Shown: piece by piece, positions 36,557-45,718 of the stretch
Layout: every line of letters starts with the position of its first letter
How positions within the stretch are numbered: the first letter of the stretch is position 1
Assembly: GCF_005048205.1 (NCBI RefSeq)
Contig: NZ_SUMF01000001.1
Coordinates: 372,001-436,000, forward strand
Direction of reading: 5' to 3'
Source of the DNA: Chitiniphilus eburneus
GTDB lineage: Bacteria; Pseudomonadota; Gammaproteobacteria; Burkholderiales; Chitinibacteraceae
Length of the DNA: 64,000 nucleotides
The notes under the pieces: generated by a model
The model's input: only the letters and a program-made list of their open reading frames with translations
Told to the model about the DNA's origin: nothing
Databases searched by the model: none
Translations under genes and position numbers: made by a program

Positions 36557-37549
36557 ATGCGCATTGCCGTATTCGACAGCAAACGATATGACCGTATCGC
36601 GCTGAACGACGCCAATCACGCCGGCCACGAGCTGGAGTTTTTCGACGACCGCCTCAACCGCACCACCGTGCCGCTGGCCGCAGGCTTCGACGTAGTGTGC
36701 CCCTTCGTCAACGACCGGGTCGATGAAGCCACCCTCACCGAATTGAAGCGCCTGGGCGTCGGCCATGTCGCACTGCGTAGCGCCGGCTACAACGGCGTGG
36801 ACATCGCGGCTGCCGCACGACTGGGCATCGTGGTCACCCGCGTGCCCGCCTATTCGCCCGAAGCCGTGGCGGAGCACGTGTTCGCGCTACTGCTGACGCT
36901 GGTGCGCAAGACCCATCGCGCGTTCAACCGCGTGCGCGACGCCAATTTCTCGCTCGACGGACTGGTCGGCTTCAACCTGCACGGCCGCACCTTCGGCGTG
37001 GTCGGCGCCGGCAAGATCGGCCGCGCCGCGCTCAACATCGCCAACGGTTTCGGCATGAAGTTGCTGGCCTACGATCGCAACCCCGATCCCGCCCTGGAAT
37101 CGCTCGGCTGCCGTTTCGTCTCGCTGCCCGAACTGTTGGCCCAGGCCGATATCGTCAGCCTGCACGCGCCATTGTTCCCCGAAACCCGCCACATGATCAG
37201 CGCCGACTCGCTGGCGACGATGAAACAAGGCGCCGTCATCATCAACACCAGCCGCGGCGGCCTGATCGACTCCAGCGCCCTGCTCGATGCGCTCAAGAGT
37301 GGCCAACTGGGTGGCGTGGGGCTGGACGTCTACGAATACGAGGAAGGCGTGTTTTTCGAAGACCTGTCCGGCTCGGCGGTGCAGGACGATGTTCTGGCGC
37401 GGCTGACCACCTTCCCCAATGTGGTGATCACCTCCCATCAGGGCTTCCTCACCGACGAAGCACTGGCCGCCATCGCCGGGACGGTGATGCAGAATGTGGC
37501 GGATTACGCTGCGGGCCAACCATTGGCCAATCAGGTCACACCATCGTAA
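36557..37549 (+). CDS. ldhA: D-lactate dehydrogenase (D-2-hydroxyacid dehydrogenase family)
   Basis: NADH-linked reduction of pyruvate to D-lactate in the cytoplasm, a fermentative step. The 330 residues begin MRIAVFDSKRYDR. The NAD motif is GVVGAGKIGRAAL (about 148-160). The substrate arginine lies in NTSRGGLIDSSALLDAL, and the acid/base histidine in TSHQGFLTDEAL near residue 296. The segment RVPAYSPEAVAEHVFAL is typical of LdhA. It stands alone with its own terminator. Confidence 0.92.
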   Translation: MRIAVFDSKRYDRIALNDANHAGHELEFFDDRLNRTTVPLAAGFDVVCPFVNDRVDEATLTELKRLGVGHVALRSAGYNGVDIAAAARLGIVVTRVPAYSPEAVAEHVFALLLTLVRKTHRAFNRVRDANFSLDGLVGFNLHGRTFGVVGAGKIGRAALNIANGFGMKLLAYDRNPDPALESLGCRFVSLPELLAQADIVSLHAPLFPETRHMISADSLATMKQGAVIINTSRGGLIDSSALLDALKSGQLGGVGLDVYEYEEGVFFEDLSGSAVQDDVLARLTTFPNVVITSHQGFLTDEALAAIAGTVMQNVADYAAGQPLANQVTPS

Positions 37550-37551
37550 AA

Positions 37552-37580
37552 AAAAGCCGGCGAAAACGCCGGCTTTTTTC
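37552..37580. terminator. Bidirectional terminator between ldhA and the convergent remnant
   Basis: AAAAAAGCCGGCG-aaaa-CGCCGGCTTTTTT with A and T runs on both sides. It can end ldhA on plus and transcripts arriving from the minus strand. Confidence 0.9.
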
Positions 37581-37605
37581 ATTCAGACCAAGGCTGGAGC
37601 CATGC

Positions 37606-37852
37606 TCAAGGGGTGGTGCCGACGTTGCCATAGGCAATGCCGTCCTTCACATAGCCGACCACGGTCTGCGCTTCGTCGCGACCGTACAGCAAAAGATCCG
37701 CTTGATCGGTTTGCCGCTCGGACGAGAGTTTGTAAATCCGGGAATCCTTGGTTTGCCACACTTCCTCGGTAGCGCTGAGTTTGAAGTCCGGATCCACGCT
37801 GTTCGCCGTGGTGGTGATCTTGGTGTGGCAAAAATGGCGATTCTTCAGCGCA
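37606..37852 (-). pseudogene. 5'-truncated remnant of an unknown gene
   Basis: The minus-strand frame ending at 37606 reads as a plausible protein of about 75 residues with balanced composition (SVDPDFKLSATEEVW, then ADLLLYGRDEAQTVVGYV and DGIAYGNVG). No ATG, GTG or TTG with a ribosome site opens it. Upstream the same frame runs into nonsense-like antisense of the AraC-type gene, whose TGA lies at 37845. The simplest reading is a gene whose 5' end was replaced by the AraC-type gene. A rare start near the AraC stop is possible. No family recognised. Confidence 0.4.
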
Positions 37853-38852
37853 ATCTGATGGGAATGCGCAGCTCTCCATCCAGTGCATGGCCAAGATCGC
37901 GGAACAGGTTGAGATGAGGGCGGCACGCATCGGTGATCCAGCGCTGCTGCCGCTCTAGCCACTCGCTGTACAGCCAGCGGAAAGGCGCGCCAGCCCCCCG
38001 ATACCGCAGGCACAGGTAATAGCCGGAAGGCAGCGAGTCGGTAAGCCAGCCCGGTGGTCGCTGGCTAATGGCGGAGACGCCCCACTCGTATATGCATTCG
38101 TCCCCGGTGACGAAACCGGGGTCTTCGCGCGTGATGGCACACCACAGCGGCGCCTGCTCGGTGGCCGGCAGGGTATGGGCGAGCATTTTCCAGTACGCCT
38201 CGGCCTTGGTGCCCCAGACACCGAAACTGCGCGCCAGCCAGACCGGCTGGGCCGCGCAGTAACGAACCTGTGCCGTGACGGCGACGTTCGGTTTGTTCAG
38301 TTCCAGCGACGCCATCAGCGATTCGTCGCTGACATCGTCCGGGTCGCTGTCGTGCAGGCGGCGCCAGCGCTCCTGGATATCGAGGTGGAAATCGAGCCAG
38401 GCGCCCGCCCGCCAGCAGCGAGGCGCGAAGCCGAACGTCTGCTTGAAATTGCGCGAAAAAACACTGTCGGACGCAAAGCCGATTTCATGGGCGATCTGCA
38501 GCAGTGGTGTCCGTTCATGCCGCACCCGCAACGCGGCACGAAGCAGGCGGCGGCGTCTCAGGTAATCGATCGGGGTGCGGCCGGTCAGGTCGGCAAACAC
38601 CCGCTCGAAATGATGCCGTGAATAACATCCCTGGCGCGCCAGATCGTCCAGCCGCCAGGGATGGGCCAGTTGTTGTTCGAGCAGACGCGAAACCGTCAGC
38701 AGGCGATGTTGGCCGGGGTCGAGATCCACGAGCAAGGCATCCAAAAAAGAAGGGGGTTGGCAAAAACTGCCGGGAAACAACATTGCCATAGGCAGGACGG
38801 GCAAACCCTGATCCAGATCCTGCCAAGCCAGGCAAAATTCGATTCGTACCAT
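37845..38852 (-). CDS. AraC-family regulator with C-terminal GyrI-like domain
   Basis: A transcription regulator of about 335 residues. The AraC double helix-turn-helix lies in the N-terminal half (about 55-155: LEQQLAHPWRLDDLARQGCYS through FASDSVFSRNFKQTFGFAP). A GyrI/SOUL-like effector-binding domain follows (about 200-335), giving the Rob-like order DNA-binding first, ligand-binding second. The start is uncertain: ATG at 38852 is used, while TTG 38885 and ATG 38792 are alternatives and none has a clear ribosome site. Upstream sequence is AT-rich. The ligand is unknown. Confidence 0.85.
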   Translation of the reverse strand: MVRIEFCLAWQDLDQGLPVLPMAMLFPGSFCQPPSFLDALLVDLDPGQHRLLTVSRLLEQQLAHPWRLDDLARQGCYSRHHFERVFADLTGRTPIDYLRRRRLLRAALRVRHERTPLLQIAHEIGFASDSVFSRNFKQTFGFAPRCWRAGAWLDFHLDIQERWRRLHDSDPDDVSDESLMASLELNKPNVAVTAQVRYCAAQPVWLARSFGVWGTKAEAYWKMLAHTLPATEQAPLWCAITREDPGFVTGDECIYEWGVSAISQRPPGWLTDSLPSGYYLCLRYRGAGAPFRWLYSEWLERQQRWITDACRPHLNLFRDLGHALDGELRIPIRLR

Positions 38853-39062
38853 CAACACATCAATGGCATTGTTGACTACAACCAAAGCAAATATTCAAAA
38901 GAGCACACGTAAGAAAAAGCAGCGAATCATGCCATAGCAATTGCGGTTGGGGTGAAGCCAGCCCTTCTGCGCCGGCCCCACCCGCTGGCCCCGGGAAATC
39001 GCCATCTCCCATCCGGGCCGGATCGCTTATAGTCCCAGGCGTTGCCCATTCATCCCTGTGTC

Positions 39063-41297
39063 ATGACTCCATCCCGCGCCCATCGCTGGCTGCCGTTGGT
39101 TCCCGGTCTGCTCGCTGCGTTGTTCACGCTGGCGTTTTCCGGCTACCTGCTGCTGGCACGCGGTGAGGCGGCGGAGCAGCGCGCGGCGACGATGGAACAG
39201 GATCTGCTCTGGCAGAAGCAGGCCATCGAGCAGCAGATGAATGTGGATCGCGACGCGGTGCTGGGGCTGGCCGCCACGCTGGCGGGCGCGGATTTCGGTT
39301 CGCCGGTGTTCCAGGCGCGCGCACTGTCGTTGCTGCAGACCAGTCCGGAGATCGTCGGCCTGTCGGTGCAGGACGGCCGTGGTCAGGTGGAATGGCATTC
39401 CTCGCAGGCGTCGCAATGGGCATTGCCTTATCGCGGCGACCCCGGCTGGGGCGAGCTGTGGGTGTCGCATGGGCAGCCGCGTGTCCAGTACGCCGTTGCC
39501 ACCCCCGACCGCCGCCGCATGGTGGTGATCGTGCTGGCGCTGGATCGGCTGCTGCAACAGCAGGTGCCATGGTGGATCGCCCAACGCTACCAGATGACGC
39601 TGTATGGGCCGGGGTATGTGCCGCTGGCCTCCAAGTACCAGCGGCAGCTCGATCTGGCAGGCGAGATCGGCCATATCAACCTGACCGAACCGCCACTGGG
39701 CCTGTCGCTGAAGGCCGAGGTCTACCAGACGCGCGCCCGCCCGGTGACGCTGGCGCTGCCCTGGGTGCTGTTCGGCCTGGCACTGGCGATGCTGGCTTCG
39801 ACCTGGGCGCTGGGGCGGGTGATGCGGGTACGCGAGGTGGCGGAGATCCGCCTGCGCGCCGAAACCGCCTTGCGCAAGGCCATGGAGGATTCGCTGGTCA
39901 CCGGTCTGCGCGCCATGGACAAGCATGGGCGCATCCTTTACGTGAACCGCGCCTTCTGCGAGATGGTGGGTTATCGCGCCGAGGAACTGATCGGTCACCA
40001 TCCACCCATGCCTTACTGGCCCGCCGAGGAACTCGAGCGTTGCGAAGCGGTGTTCGACGCCATCCTCGCCGGGCGGCTCGACCCCAATGGCTTCGCGGTG
40101 CGCTTCATGCGCCGCAATGGCGAACGCTTCGACGTGCGGGTCTATGCGTCGCGGCTGATCGATGGCGAAGGCGAACACATCGGCTGGATGGGGTCGATGT
40201 ACGACATCACCGAAATCCGCCGCGAGCGTGAGGCGCTGCAAGCATCGCACGAGCGCTTCGTCACCGTGATGAACGGGCTGGATGCCGCCGTGGCGGTCAG
40301 CGACGCGCAGACCGGCGAACTGCTGATGAGCAACCAGTTGTTCGATCGCGCCTTCGGCCTGCCCGACTGGCGCGGCCGTTGCTGCATCCTGCCCTTCCTG
40401 CCCCGGCGCACCGAGCCGCCGGTGGATGCGGAGTGGTACGACGGCTTTCGCCAGAACTGGTACCAGGTGAAAAGCCGGCAAAGCGTGTGGGTGGACGGCA
40501 GCGCGGTCTGGCTGGAAATCGCCACCGACATCACCGCGCTGAAGACCGCCGCCGAGCGCGAGCGGCGTCAGAACGAAACGCTGCAACAGACCGCGCGCCT
40601 GATCAGCATGGGCGAGATGGCGTCCAGCCTGGCACACGAACTGAACCAGCCGCTGGGCGCCATCGCCAGCTATGCCAGCGGCTGCCGCAATATCCTGGCC
40701 GCGCCCGCGCCCAATCTCACCCAGCTCGACCAAGCCATCGACAAGATGGCGGAACAGGCCAAGCGCGCCGGGCACATCATTCGCGGCATCCGCGAGTTCG
40801 TGCAGCGTCGTGCGCCGCATCGCAAGCGTTGCGACATCGGTACACTGCTGGATACGGTGCTCGGCCTGCTCGGTCATGAGATCGTCCGGCGCGGCGTGGA
40901 TGTCTCGATCGCCCAGGCCGAGGCACTGCCGCCGCTGTATGCCGACGCGGTGATGCTGGAGCAGGTGCTGTTCAACCTGATCAAGAACGCGCTGGAAGCC
41001 ATGGACAACGCCGCGCCCGATCGTCGCCAGCTCGCCATCTCGCTCACCCGCCACAACGGTGCGCTGAAGGTGGTCATCGCCGATCGCGGCACTGGCATCG
41101 CGCCGGAACAACTGGAACAATTGTTCAAGCCTTTCTTCACCACCAAGGACGCCGGCATGGGCATGGGGCTGAACATCTGCCGTTCCATCATCGAACACCA
41201 TCATGGCCGGCTCTGGGCCGAAGCCAACCCCGGCGGCGGCTGCCGCTTCGTCTTTACCGTACCGTTCAGTGAGGAGACCGACGCACATGAACCCTAA
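39063..41297 (+). CDS. Membrane sensor histidine kinase with PAS domains
   Basis: A 744-residue two-component sensor. Membrane helices at about 12-32 and 228-250 frame a periplasmic sensing region. A cytoplasmic PAS domain (about 275-390, containing HGRILYVNRAFCEMVGY) and a second PAS-like segment (about 395-495) follow. The kinase core has phosphoacceptor His525 in SSLAHELNQPLGAIASY, an N box NLIKNALEAM and G boxes DRGTGIAP and GMGMGLNICRS. Its family resembles DctB/FixL/TtrS kinases. It overlaps the response regulator gene by 11 bp. The signal is unknown. Confidence 0.92.
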   Translation: MTPSRAHRWLPLVPGLLAALFTLAFSGYLLLARGEAAEQRAATMEQDLLWQKQAIEQQMNVDRDAVLGLAATLAGADFGSPVFQARALSLLQTSPEIVGLSVQDGRGQVEWHSSQASQWALPYRGDPGWGELWVSHGQPRVQYAVATPDRRRMVVIVLALDRLLQQQVPWWIAQRYQMTLYGPGYVPLASKYQRQLDLAGEIGHINLTEPPLGLSLKAEVYQTRARPVTLALPWVLFGLALAMLASTWALGRVMRVREVAEIRLRAETALRKAMEDSLVTGLRAMDKHGRILYVNRAFCEMVGYRAEELIGHHPPMPYWPAEELERCEAVFDAILAGRLDPNGFAVRFMRRNGERFDVRVYASRLIDGEGEHIGWMGSMYDITEIRREREALQASHERFVTVMNGLDAAVAVSDAQTGELLMSNQLFDRAFGLPDWRGRCCILPFLPRRTEPPVDAEWYDGFRQNWYQVKSRQSVWVDGSAVWLEIATDITALKTAAERERRQNETLQQTARLISMGEMASSLAHELNQPLGAIASYASGCRNILAAPAPNLTQLDQAIDKMAEQAKRAGHIIRGIREFVQRRAPHRKRCDIGTLLDTVLGLLGHEIVRRGVDVSIAQAEALPPLYADAVMLEQVLFNLIKNALEAMDNAAPDRRQLAISLTRHNGALKVVIADRGTGIAPEQLEQLFKPFFTTKDAGMGMGLNICRSIIEHHHGRLWAEANPGGGCRFVFTVPFSEETDAHEP

Positions 41298-41904
41298 CCG
41301 AAGGATCGCCATCGTCGATGACGACGATGCCCTGCGCGATGCGCTGGTATGGCTGTTTTCCACGCGCAATCACGAGGCCCAGGCCTTTGCCAGCGCCGAG
41401 GCGTTGCTGGCCGACTACAGCCCCGATCGCTTCGGTTGCCTGTTGCTGGACGTGCGCATGCCCGGCATGGGCGGCATCGAACTCTTCGCGCGGCTCAAGG
41501 AATACACCTATGTTCCACCGGTGATCTTCCTGACCGGCCACGGCGATGTGCCGATGGCGGTCTCGGCATTGAAAGGCGGCGCGGCCGACTTCGTGGAAAA
41601 GCCATTCAACGACAACGACATCGTCGATCTGGTCGAAAAGGCGCTGGCCGACGATGCCACCCATCGCGACGCCTGGCACGCCCGCAGCCAGGTGGAAGGC
41701 CGGCTGGCCGCGCTGACACCGCGCGAGCGCGAGGTGATGAAGCTGATCCTCACCGGCCGCCTGAACAAGCAGATCGCCGACGATCTGTCGATCTCGATGA
41801 AGACGGTGGAAGTGCACCGCGCGCGCATCCTCGAAAAAATGCACGTGAAAACGGCCATGGAGCTGGCGGCGCTGCTGCGCGATGCTGGCGTGGAGGCGCA
41901 GTAA
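41287..41904 (+). CDS. FixJ/NarL-type response regulator
   Basis: A 205-residue regulator paired with the kinase just upstream. The receiver domain (about 1-120) has the acidic pocket VDDDDA, phosphoacceptor Asp55 in LLLDVRMPG, and a switch Thr plus Lys in FLTGHGD and VEKPF. The LuxR-type helix-turn-helix is at about 138-200 (LTPREREVMKLILTG through MKTVEVHRARILEKM). The gene start inside the kinase end implies coupled translation. Targets are not evident nearby. Confidence 0.93.
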   Translation: MNPNRRIAIVDDDDALRDALVWLFSTRNHEAQAFASAEALLADYSPDRFGCLLLDVRMPGMGGIELFARLKEYTYVPPVIFLTGHGDVPMAVSALKGGAADFVEKPFNDNDIVDLVEKALADDATHRDAWHARSQVEGRLAALTPREREVMKLILTGRLNKQIADDLSISMKTVEVHRARILEKMHVKTAMELAALLRDAGVEAQ

Positions 41905-41979
41905 CCGGCACAGTGACCCGCTCGCGAACCAGTCTGCGCCGCTATCGTCGAACAGGGCATGTTGTCACCGGAGCATCGC

Positions 41980-42345
41980 ATGGCACTGAACTGGCTGGCC
42001 GCCATTCCCTGGGCGGTATTGATCGAGAACGCGCCCCGCATCCTGGACGCGAGCAAGAAGCTGTTCAAGCGCACCCAGGCCATGCCGCCGCCTCCGCCGG
42101 CCGAGATCGAGATCAACCCGGCCGCCGGCACCGAAGCTCGCCTCGCCACGCTGGAAATGGTGGTCGAGGAAAACCGTCGCGAGCTACGCGAGCTGCATAC
42201 GCGCCAACAGGAAAGCGCGCGGCTGATCGAGGAGCTGGCGCAGCAGAACGCCCAGCTCACCTTGCGCCTGCGCCGGCAATATCGACAGTTGCTGGTGACC
42301 GGCGTGGTATTGCTGGGCGTGCTGCTGTATCTCGCGCTACGTTGA
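41980..42345 (+). CDS. Coiled-coil protein with C-terminal membrane anchor
   Basis: A 121-residue protein: a Trp-containing N-terminal helix (MALNWLAAIPWAVLIENAP), a Pro-rich link, a coiled coil at about 48-98 (ATLEMVVEENRRELREL onward) and a tail anchor VVLLGVLLYLAL at the very end. The ATG at 41980 has GGAG six bases upstream, so the ATG at 41959 is rejected. Related small proteins occur in betaproteobacteria with no known role; none is recognised with certainty. Confidence 0.75.
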   Translation: MALNWLAAIPWAVLIENAPRILDASKKLFKRTQAMPPPPPAEIEINPAAGTEARLATLEMVVEENRRELRELHTRQQESARLIEELAQQNAQLTLRLRRQYRQLLVTGVVLLGVLLYLALR

Positions 42346-42405
42346 GCCCCCTGTTCCACCCCGCGCCACCGGGCGCCTTTCGCTTTTCAAGGTTTTGAAT
42401 CCGCA

Positions 42406-43161
42406 ATGCTGATGTTGATTTCCCCGGCCAAGACGCTGGACTACACCACCGAACTTCCCACCGATCGCCACTGCCAGCCCGCTTACCTCAAGCAGTCCAC
42501 CACCCTGGTCGGGCTGCTGCGCAAACAATCGCCCGCCGAGCTGGCGGCGCTGATGCATATCTCCGACCCGCTGGCGGTGCTGAACGTCGGCCGCTTTCAC
42601 CACTGGAAGAAGCCGTTCACCCCGGACAATGCCCGCGCGGCGGTGTTCGCCTTCAAGGGCGATGTCTATGAAGGGCTGGATGCGTATTCGCTGGACGACG
42701 CGCATTTCGATTACCTGGCGTCGCATCTGCGCATTCTTTCCGGCCTGTATGGCCTGTTGACGCCATTCGACCTGATCCAGCCCTACCGTCTCGAAATGGG
42801 CACCCGGCTGAACAACCCACTCGGCACGGATCTGTACGCCTGGTGGGGTGACACGCTGGCGCGCGCGGTGAACAAGCTGAAACCCGGCATCGTGGTCAAT
42901 CTGGCCAGCGAGGAGTACTTCAAATCGGTGGGTACCGCCCGGCTCAAGGCGCGGCTGATCACCCCGGTATTCGAAGACTTCAAGAACGGGCAGTACAAGA
43001 TCATCAGCTTCCATGCCAAGCGGGCGCGGGGCCTGATGGTGCGCTACGCGGCGCTGCATGGCATCACCGATCCGGAAGCGCTCAAGGCATTCGATCTGGA
43101 AGACTATGCCTATGCCGAGACGGCCAGCGGGCCGGATCGCTGGGTGTTCCGCCGCGCCTGA
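42406..43161 (+). CDS. yaaA: Peroxide stress protein YaaA
   Basis: A 251-residue protein of the YaaA/DUF328 family, which in E. coli limits free iron damage during hydrogen peroxide stress. The N-terminus MLMLISPAKTLDYTTELP is diagnostic. Further conserved parts are FKGDVYEGLDAYSLD, LRILSGLYGLLTPFDLIQPYRLEMG and the C-terminal ISFHAKRARGLM. The length is typical. It lies alone with wrbA 210 bp downstream on the same strand, another redox-linked gene. Confidence 0.95.
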   Translation: MLMLISPAKTLDYTTELPTDRHCQPAYLKQSTTLVGLLRKQSPAELAALMHISDPLAVLNVGRFHHWKKPFTPDNARAAVFAFKGDVYEGLDAYSLDDAHFDYLASHLRILSGLYGLLTPFDLIQPYRLEMGTRLNNPLGTDLYAWWGDTLARAVNKLKPGIVVNLASEEYFKSVGTARLKARLITPVFEDFKNGQYKIISFHAKRARGLMVRYAALHGITDPEALKAFDLEDYAYAETASGPDRWVFRRA

Positions 43162-43370
43162 CCCACCGCGCCATTCGCAGCGAATCGGATCGGCATGCTC
43201 CGCCCCGCCACAGCAAGGGTGAGTCGCTTTTGCGCGGTAGACGCCTTCCCGGGGGCTTGCCGATGGCTGCCCCACCTTCACTACCCCTCCACGTAAATCG
43301 CACTGAGCTATAACCAAGGTCGCTCCGCCCGTCCTGGGCATCGATCGATGGTTACTCCAAGGAGGTTCGC

Positions 43371-43988
43371 ATGGCAACGAAAGTGCAAGTGGTGTTCTAC
43401 AGCATGTACGGCCACATCTATCACATGGCAGAGGCAGTGGCCGAAGGCGCGCGTGAGGCCGGCGCCGAGGTGAGCGTGCTGCAGGTACCCGAGCTGGTGC
43501 CGCCCGAAGTGCTGGAAAAAAGCGGCGCCACCGCCAGCCGCGCGTCGTTCGCGCATGTGCCGGTCGCCACGGTGGACAAGCTGGTAGAGGCGGATGCCAT
43601 CATCTTCGGCACCCCGACCCGCTTTGGCAACATGTGCGCGCAGATGCGCAACTTCCTGGATCAGACCGGCGGGCTGTGGGCCAAGGGTGCGCTGATCGGC
43701 AAGGTGGGCAGTGTGTTCACCAGCACCGCCACCCAGCACGGCGGGCAGGAAACCACGCTGACCAGCTTCCACACCACGCTGCTGCATCATGGCCTCGTCA
43801 TCGTCGGCGTGCCGTATTCCGAAGCGCGCCAGATGACGCTGGCGGAGATCAGCGGCGGCAGCCCCTATGGCGCCTCCACGCTGACCGGCGGCGATGGTGC
43901 ACGGCAACCTTCGGAAAACGAGCTGGCCATCGCCCGCTTCCAGGGCAAACACGTCGCCGGCATCGCGGCCAAGCTGGCCCAGCGCTGA
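43371..43988 (+). CDS. wrbA: NAD(P)H:quinone oxidoreductase WrbA
   Basis: FMN-dependent two-electron quinone reductase, 205 residues. The flavodoxin-like FMN loop is [15 protein letters not shown] at about 9-23. [21 protein letters not shown] and [13 protein letters not shown] bind flavin and NAD(P)H. A strong ribosome site AAGGAGG lies 6 bases before the ATG. It is followed by a bidirectional terminator shared with the convergent EAL/HDOD gene. Confidence 0.95.
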   Translation: MATKVQVVFYSMYGHIYHMAEAVAEGAREAGAEVSVLQVPELVPPEVLEKSGATASRASFAHVPVATVDKLVEADAIIFGTPTRFGNMCAQMRNFLDQTGGLWAKGALIGKVGSVFTSTATQHGGQETTLTSFHTTLLHHGLVIVGVPYSEARQMTLAEISGGSPYGASTLTGGDGARQPSENELAIARFQGKHVAGIAAKLAQR

Positions 43989-44003
43989 GCGGATGGCGTC
44001 GGC

Positions 44004-44034
44004 AAAAAAGCCAGGCGAATGCCTGGCTTTTTTT
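44004..44034. terminator. Bidirectional terminator between wrbA and the EAL/HDOD gene
   Basis: AAAAAAGCCAGGC-gaat-GCCTGGCTTTTTTT, usable from both strands, between stops at 43988 and 44050. Confidence 0.92.
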
Positions 44035-44049
44035 GTGCGGCCGCGCCCC

Positions 44050-45312
44050 TCAATCGGCGGGGCGTCCCATGTCGGTGGCCCATTGCATGGCCTCCACCTG
44101 CATGCGGTTGATCGCCGACAGATCCAGCTCCGGTTCGGTCGCCATCCATTGCCGTACCGCGATCACATCGCCGTCCTCCGCCGCCACCGTCAGCGCCAGC
44201 CAGTGGCCCAGCCGGCTGACTTGCGGGTCTCCCAGCAGGGCCGCCTGCACGTCGATGCTCAGGTTCAGCTCGGGCAACAATTCCACCAGCGGTCGATCGA
44301 ACAACACGTCCAGCAACGACAGCAACCCCACCAGAAATGCTTTGTCCGCCAGCTTCCGCTGCCCGGGCACCAGCGTTTGCGCCAACCGCTCCATGAAACG
44401 GCCGCGGCAGACCACGGTATAGAGCAGCACATCGCCGCTATCGTGGTTACCGGCCTGGGCGAACATCAGAATCTGCAACCAGCGGAACAACTGGCGCAAC
44501 CCCAGCAGCGTGATCGCATGCCGCACGCTGGCAATGCGCACCGGCAACCCGCACGCCACCGAATTCACCAGCTTGATCAGGCCCAGCGCCAGGTTGGGCG
44601 CATGCTTGAAGGCCAGTTCCAGCTCTTCGATGTCGGCATCCTGCTGCAACAGGCCCAGCAACGACAACAACTGCGCCTGCGCCGGGTTGAGGCGGCGGCC
44701 GGACAGGATGGTGGGCCGGGCGAAGTGATATCCCTGGAACAGATCGAAACCCAGATCGCTGCAATGACGTTGCATTTCCGGGTTGGCGACCTTCTCCGCC
44801 AGAAGCTGGATCGGCCGGTTGTGCATGCGCTCGGTAACATGGCGCAGCTTATGGACCAGCGGCATCAGTTCGTCGAACGGCACCAGCATCACATCCACCT
44901 TGATCACATCGATCAGCGACAGCAGCGGCAGATGTGCCGGCTCCAGCGCGACCAGATCGTCCAGCGCCAGCCGATAGCCCAATGCATGCAGTTCGGCGCA
45001 ACGCCGGTACAGCGCCTCGTTCAGCTCGATGGTTTCCAGCAGCTCCAGCACCACGCGGTCAGCCGGCAGCAGCTCGATCATCTCGGAGAACAGCAGTTCA
45101 TCATTCACGTTGATGAAAGCGGCCCGGCCTTGCAGCGCGCCCGCCAGGCCCAGATCGGTGAAGGTGTGGTTGATGACTGACGCGCTGGCCGCCAGGTCGT
45201 CGGTGACCTGGGCGTGATCGCCGGTCCCGTCGCGGAACAGCAACTCGTAGGCGACCAGTTGCCGCTGCCGGTTGATGATGGGTTGCCGTCCCAGGAAGAA
45301 CAAATCTTCCAT
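44050..45312 (-). CDS. EAL and HDOD domain signalling protein
   Basis: A 420-residue cytoplasmic protein starting MEDLFFLGRQPIINRQRQLV. The N-terminal half (about 1-210) is an EAL-like domain in which the signature motif is YELLFR rather than EAL, so cyclic-di-GMP hydrolysis is doubtful. The C-terminal half (about 220-410) is an HDOD domain (NPAQAQLLSLLGLLQQD, RHAITLLGLRQLFRWLQI). Family relatives regulate motility and surface behaviour. It is the third minus-strand gene after LysR and a zinc-ribbon membrane protein. Confidence 0.9.
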   Translation of the reverse strand: MEDLFFLGRQPIINRQRQLVAYELLFRDGTGDHAQVTDDLAASASVINHTFTDLGLAGALQGRAAFINVNDELLFSEMIELLPADRVVLELLETIELNEALYRRCAELHALGYRLALDDLVALEPAHLPLLSLIDVIKVDVMLVPFDELMPLVHKLRHVTERMHNRPIQLLAEKVANPEMQRHCSDLGFDLFQGYHFARPTILSGRRLNPAQAQLLSLLGLLQQDADIEELELAFKHAPNLALGLIKLVNSVACGLPVRIASVRHAITLLGLRQLFRWLQILMFAQAGNHDSGDVLLYTVVCRGRFMERLAQTLVPGQRKLADKAFLVGLLSLLDVLFDRPLVELLPELNLSIDVQAALLGDPQVSRLGHWLALTVAAEDGDVIAVRQWMATEPELDLSAINRMQVEAMQWATDMGRPAD

Positions 45313-45410
45313 ATCGATGCCCCGCGCAAAAGACCAATACCAGTCTAGGGGGTAAGCTCCTGCTTTGAGGCACGATCCGCTCTGCGTAGCCGGAACAACG
45401 CAATGGCCCG

Positions 45411-45710
45411 CTATTTGGAGGGTGCATTTCCCAGATCGCAATGCGGGCAGCGATCGTAGCGGGTATAGCAATCGGTGGGACAGAACTCGGTTTCCCGCCC
45501 GCAACCGGCGCAGCGCCCATCACGATGCAGCCAGGTCTGTACGCCAAGCCGGAAGCGTTGCACCCCCACCACCACGCACGGCAATACGCACAAGCCGGCC
45601 CACAGCGCCGTGCCACCCTGCATTGAAGCGGCAACGACAGCCAGCGCCCCGGACACCAGCAACGCCGCGCCGCCTTCGCTGAACCGATGAAGCGCTTGCC
45701 GGGTGGTCAT
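45411..45710 (-). CDS. Small membrane protein with cysteine zinc-ribbon tail
   Basis: A 99-residue protein with two hydrophobic stretches (about 15-30 and 33-50) then a cytoplasmic-looking tail. The tail carries six cysteines: CAGCGRETEFC, then CYTRYDRCPHC, an apparent zinc ribbon. The ATG lies 8 bp after the LysR stop on the same strand, suggesting co-expression. Family and role are unknown. Confidence 0.65.
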   Translation of the reverse strand: MTTRQALHRFSEGGAALLVSGALAVVAASMQGGTALWAGLCVLPCVVVGVQRFRLGVQTWLHRDGRCAGCGRETEFCPTDCYTRYDRCPHCDLGNAPSK

Positions 45711-45718
45711 GCCATGCC

